Below, piece by piece: positions 61,901 to 64,000 of a stretch of 64,000 nucleotides of DNA; the first letter of the stretch is position 1; each line of letters opens with the position of its first letter. A program made the position numbers and the translations under genes. This stretch comes from Chitinophagales bacterium (GTDB taxonomy: Bacteria > Bacteroidota > Bacteroidia > Chitinophagales > UBA10324): the NCBI GenBank assembly GCA_019694975.1, contig JAIBAY010000010.1, positions 1-64,000 on the forward strand. The letters are read 5' to 3'. The notes beneath the pieces are model-generated. The model searched no databases, had not been told where the DNA came from, and saw only the letters and a program-made list of their open reading frames with translations.

Positions 61901-64000
61901 TACCACTTCACGGTATATCCCGCACCAAGCCCTGAGCTGAGCGTTATTGGCTGACCCGAGCACAAAGGCTGCGGGCTTGCCGAAAGTGTCAGGACAGGTA
62001 AAGGATTCACCACAATTGAAGCGATGTTGCTTTGAATGATACAACCATTCATATCAGTCACCACGCAATAGTAGTTACCGGAAACGATTGCCAGGTGCAT
62101 TGGAGAAGTTTCGCCGCTGAGCGCTGTTCCGTTCAGGTACCATTGATACGAGGCATAACCCGGCCCGGCATCGAGCAATACAAAACCACAATCCGGTGAA
62201 TTGTATAGCAGGTTGAATGGCGGCGGCGGAATATTAATATTTACCGTTCCGGAAGCTGTAGTCGTGCAGCCTGCACCACTGGTAGCTGTTACCGTCACAT
62301 TATACGAAAGCGGACCTGGAGGCGGGAAAGTATGTGATGGACTCGAAACGGTTGAAAAGCTGCCATCGCCAAAGTTCCAGTTCCAGCTCACGATGGGCGG
62401 ACTGGAACCCAGGTCGAAGCCGGAAAACTGCACCGGCGCATTGCAGGCACTCGTTACAAAATTTGCAGCAATGTTCGGCGCATTGATGGTTACCGGAATA
62501 GTAATCTTTGCCTGGCAGAGGCCGACAGTGACGGTGAGTGTCACGAGGTAAACGCCGCCGTTTGGATAGGTGAAGGAAGGATTTTGCAAAGTTGAAGTAT
62601 TGCTGCCGGGATCACCGAACTGCCAGAACCATCCGCTGATGGAGCCTGAAAGGAAAGTGGAGAGATCGGTAAACTGAACGGTGGAACAGTTCACCAGCGT
62701 ACTGAAGTTGGCAGCAACAGGCACCGTCACGTTCGTACAGGCTGTTGCACCCGGATCGCAGGGCGGATTACCGCCGAAAGTATAGCACACCTGGTAGGTG
62801 CCCACCTGTGAATAGGTATGCATTACCGTATTTCCTGATGCGCCGGGTGAACCATCTCCAAAGTTCCATACCGCAGTACCCGCGCAATTGCTATTGGTCA
62901 CAAAAGTGAAATCATTGCAGATGGGAACGCCTTGTGTTACCGTTGGCGGATTTGCCGTACACACCGGATTTCCGCTGTAAGGACAAACATCATTAGTGCA
63001 ATGCACATAAAATGAATACGTAGACGTCGGGCAAGCCAGGTTGCCCGGATTAGGAACAGTAACGGAATAAAGTCCCGGAACAACAGTACTGATCGTCTGT
63101 GTAGTTTGTCCACCAGGGCTCCACGTGTAACTAACCGCTGCCGGTGAGGTAAGCGTTGCGGGCGATAACAGGTCTCCGGTTACGATGTCACAATTGCCGC
63201 CATCCACACAGGTAGGACATGGTGCTCCGCATCCGCAAAGGACTGTATGCGTTTGCGTTTTTATGCAACCATTGGCAGAAGTAACGGTAACGGTATAGGT
63301 GCCGGGCGTGGTTACAGCGGTCGAATAAGTGGTGCTGCCATTCGACCATAAAAATGTATAAGGGCCATTTACTGTTTGCAGCGTAACGGCAGGGCTGAAA
63401 AGTCCGGTCAACGGATCGCATGACCCGGTTGCAGGGCCTAAAGGATTTGAAACGGTTGGTTCCGGAAATGCGGCTGCTAATGCATAGGCTATTTTCGAGC
63501 AACCATTCGCCCCGGTGGCAACAACATAATAATTTCCGGGCGCTACATAAGGCGTAGATAACGGACTGCCCGATCCAACGGGAATGCCATTGGCGAGAAA
63601 CCATGCATAGCTGGTACCGCCCGTAGCAGTGAGCGTGACATTGCTTCCAGTGCAACCGCCGGAAGCGGCAGCAGTAGGTGTAGGCAATGGCAGAATATTG
63701 ATGAGCGGTGTTGTGAAAGTGCCGGTCAGGTTGCCACAAATTGTTTCTGTTATGGTGATTGTGGCATTGGGCGGACTGATGACAAACCACTTGATATCAA
63801 CCGTGGTGGTGGTCTGATTCACAATCACGCCGGCATTGGCTGGTGAGATGGTGATGTTAACCGTTGAACTGCCTGGATAAGAGAGTGCAATGTTGTAGGT
63901 AGTATTCACATCAGGACAGGCAGAAGACGGGCCGGTGATGGTGGGCGATGGAGTGGAATATCCATTCACCGTGATGGTGGTGGATGGACCTGCACAGCCA
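58909..64000 (-). CDS. Giant PKD/cysteine-rich surface protein with T9SS sorting domain (5' end outside window)
   Basis: At least 1697 residues, open to the window edge; a GTG at 63969 is not the start, since the frame continues upstream with CAGPSTTITVNGY. The N-terminal part holds many Ig/PKD-like repeats (for example WNFGDGSPGASGNTVMHTYS, YTVTVTSANGC, NYYCVVTDMNGC). Two related modules ending in IPDC (about 60215-61265) and three CxCGxW modules with a GGxxCxxC tail (about 59220-60215) follow. The end is a type A Por sorting domain (LKATPNPARGIVTL to LTKVIIMR), so it is secreted by T9SS and surface-attached. It is probably an adhesin or gliding/structural protein. Confidence 0.92.
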   Translation of the reverse strand, partial: GCAGPSTTITVNGYSTPSPTITGPSSACPDVNTTYNIALSYPGSSTVNITISPANAGVIVNQTTTTVDIKWFVISPPNATITITETICGNLTGTFTTPLINILPLPTPTAAASGGCTGSNVTLTATGGTSYAWFLANGIPVGSGSPLSTPYVAPGNYYVVATGANGCSKIAYALAAAFPEPTVSNPLGPATGSCDPLTGLFSPAVTLQTVNGPYTFLWSNGSTTYSTAVTTPGTYTVTVTSANGCIKTQTHTVLCGCGAPCPTCVDGGNCDIVTGDLLSPATLTSPAAVSYTWSPGGQTTQTISTVVPGLYSVTVPNPGNLACPTSTYSFYVHCTNDVCPYSGNPVCTANPPTVTQGVPICNDFTFVTNSNCAGTAVWNFGDGSPGASGNTVMHTYSQVGTYQVCYTFGGNPPCDPGATACTNVTVPVAANFSTLVNCSTVQFTDLSTFLSGSISGWFWQFGDPGSNTSTLQNPSFTYPNGGVYLVTLTVTVGLCQAKITIPVTINAPNIAANFVTSACNAPVQFSGFDLGSSPPIVSWNWNFGDGSFSTVSSPSHTFPPPGPLSYNVTVTATSGAGCTTTASGTVNINIPPPPFNLLYNSPDCGFVLLDAGPGYASYQWYLNGTALSGETSPMHLAIVSGNYYCVVTDMNGCIIQSNIASIVVNPLPVLTLSASPQPLCSGQPITLSSGLGAGYTVKWYDNTFTYLATGSTYSPGMLPAGTYTFNAIAEDNVTMCQSNAAITITVNPSPSVTISNSSPGGICAPNGVTLTATGLPPSVNYAWSTGAITTAITVYSSGLYTVTVTDPASGCMATASDNVVIFPLPDLSLLPIGCDSGCISPVADTIHGPPGMIMYDWQINGVNVSNLQDLGLNPGNMPNYGVAYVIKLIATTPYGCVDSTSFEYTPRSCDSSHCYEMTDTIWCNLDGTYSFQLNVNNLNATQSASIMLNNFTSPFMVNGLSYYYQFLNLPPNSSSGWFPATPLILSLPPNSPVPAEFCLHSIMIYGDTCCYDSICIPIPDCVPCDNISISSTDEDSSCCKTVSLYNNYNGGYFSGIQVTPITVGATIGSTYLGGAYTGSWNSPVNNASTVIYEPNVGFIPTGNTPGLFTMCLSLAPGTPSPQIVVLNWLTPNSMGDDSIACSDTLKFYCISEPLNPCGTVEDTIICLGDGTYQYSFTLTNNSPNPISQAVIDYMNPTGMLNNFPLVFFYPPLAPGGSYTQTFTFNTALPAGSVICYHITLLDSIGCCCHAVDTVCFTIPDCDVSCACGHWDDIFEIHVDPVPAGSSNTQLIECGAMLTNLMPGAAISFVTPMYFCTGNDATCTSNISWNIAGASPSSGTGLPVFTLNTAGTYVLKLYASCGGNICDSCTITFVVEEPCACGHWSTFTADIVAGGITSTGVMYCGAQFDQVLTGTSYNFTSGGFGCNGDPAVCQSQITWSLPGAIPSSGTGLPSFTFNAAGSYTLQLYGYCGGNLCDSCSMTFYVTEDCNCGAWAPFDVTTSNVSYINQACGTTYNSKLGFPITVGGAYTCQGGPACNASYSWVINKGTVLIQSGTSLPVTFTPVTTGSYSVVITATCNGQSCGTCTFTFKVKNPALAFGTPADGSGEKAVIETVQLKATPNPARGIVTLHITSTDTESGVIGWYDGLGIARKQISASWTGPETDIEMDVSDLAEGIYFVRFNGTGGSGLTKVIIMR

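Noticed and set aside
63188-63790. 200-codon ORF in another frame of the giant surface protein gene
   Set aside because: It is a shadow of the long repeat-rich gene, which has a clear protein pattern in its own frame.
1-64000. tRNA genes, rRNA genes, insertion sequences, prophage genes, CRISPR arrays and riboswitches
   Set aside because: Searched by eye for tRNA T-loop/CCA ends, transposase and integrase motifs, regularly spaced repeats and known riboswitch-type leaders; none was found.

Overview
The window is chromosomal DNA from a member of the Bacteroidota, most likely of the Chitinophagia/Sphingobacteriia/Saprospiria type. Several things point the same way. Three large secreted proteins end in type IX secretion (Por) sorting domains. 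Families largely confined to the phylum are present (DUF4175, DUF3667, the ~500-residue helical-repeat family at 25.0-26.5 kb). Start codons lack Shine-Dalgarno sequences, and several are GTG or TTG. Upstream regions carry the Bacteroidota -7 box TAnnTTTG, in one case (rho) with a TTTG -33 box at exactly 19 nt. No tRNA, rRNA, insertion sequence, prophage or CRISPR array was found. The window looks like ordinary, vertically inherited chromosome with some poorly characterised operons.

Layout. 0-8 kb: saccharopine-reductase-like enzyme, a lone LpxD-type acyltransferase, a DUF1801 protein, two HAD phosphatases, a DUF3667 membrane protein with an unexpected N-terminal domain, and a GT-C/TPR membrane protein. 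8-15.3 kb: an information-processing and proteolysis block, all on +: rho, rpmH, rnpA, yidD, an S41 protease, an M28 peptidase and tsaB. 15.7-18 kb: two ArsR-type repressors without cysteines, followed by a persulfide-dioxygenase-like MBL protein fused to two rhodanese domains. 18.3-26.5 kb: cell-envelope genes (AsmA-like, CotH/lamin-tail T9SS protein, OmpA-like) and a helical-repeat protein. 26.9-33.3 kb: DUF4175, an RsbW-like ATPase, ybeY and mnmG. 33.4-39.5 kb: thioesterase, lipoprotein pair, TMEM175-like channel, helical-repeat protein, nadA, an AT-rich gap with DnaA-box-like sites, and a radical SAM/SPASM enzyme. 39.5-54.1 kb, nearly all on the minus strand: frr, an Opp-type permease pair, cyclophilin, VOC protein, exported class V aminotransferase, sbcDC, an SDR, an SGNH hydrolase and a T9SS sialidase-like protein. 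54.5-58.8 kb: nuoM, a 46-codon ORF, nuoN, a 137-residue unknown and a ferredoxin-NADP reductase-like flavoprotein. 58.9-64 kb: the C-terminal part of a giant cysteine-rich, PKD-repeat T9SS adhesin whose start lies beyond the window.

The most interesting feature is the 54.5-58.8 kb group. NuoM and NuoN, the proton-pumping subunits of complex I, stand without any other nuo gene in view. The 137-bp space between them is exactly filled by a small ORF overlapping both neighbours (ATGA and TGATG), and an unknown protein and a flavin reductase follow on the same strand. Other points of note are tandem cysteine-rich modules in the giant adhesin, a candidate replication origin at about 37.7 kb, a possible ~60-nt RNA at 26.75 kb, and a well-defined promoter with a long leader ahead of rho.
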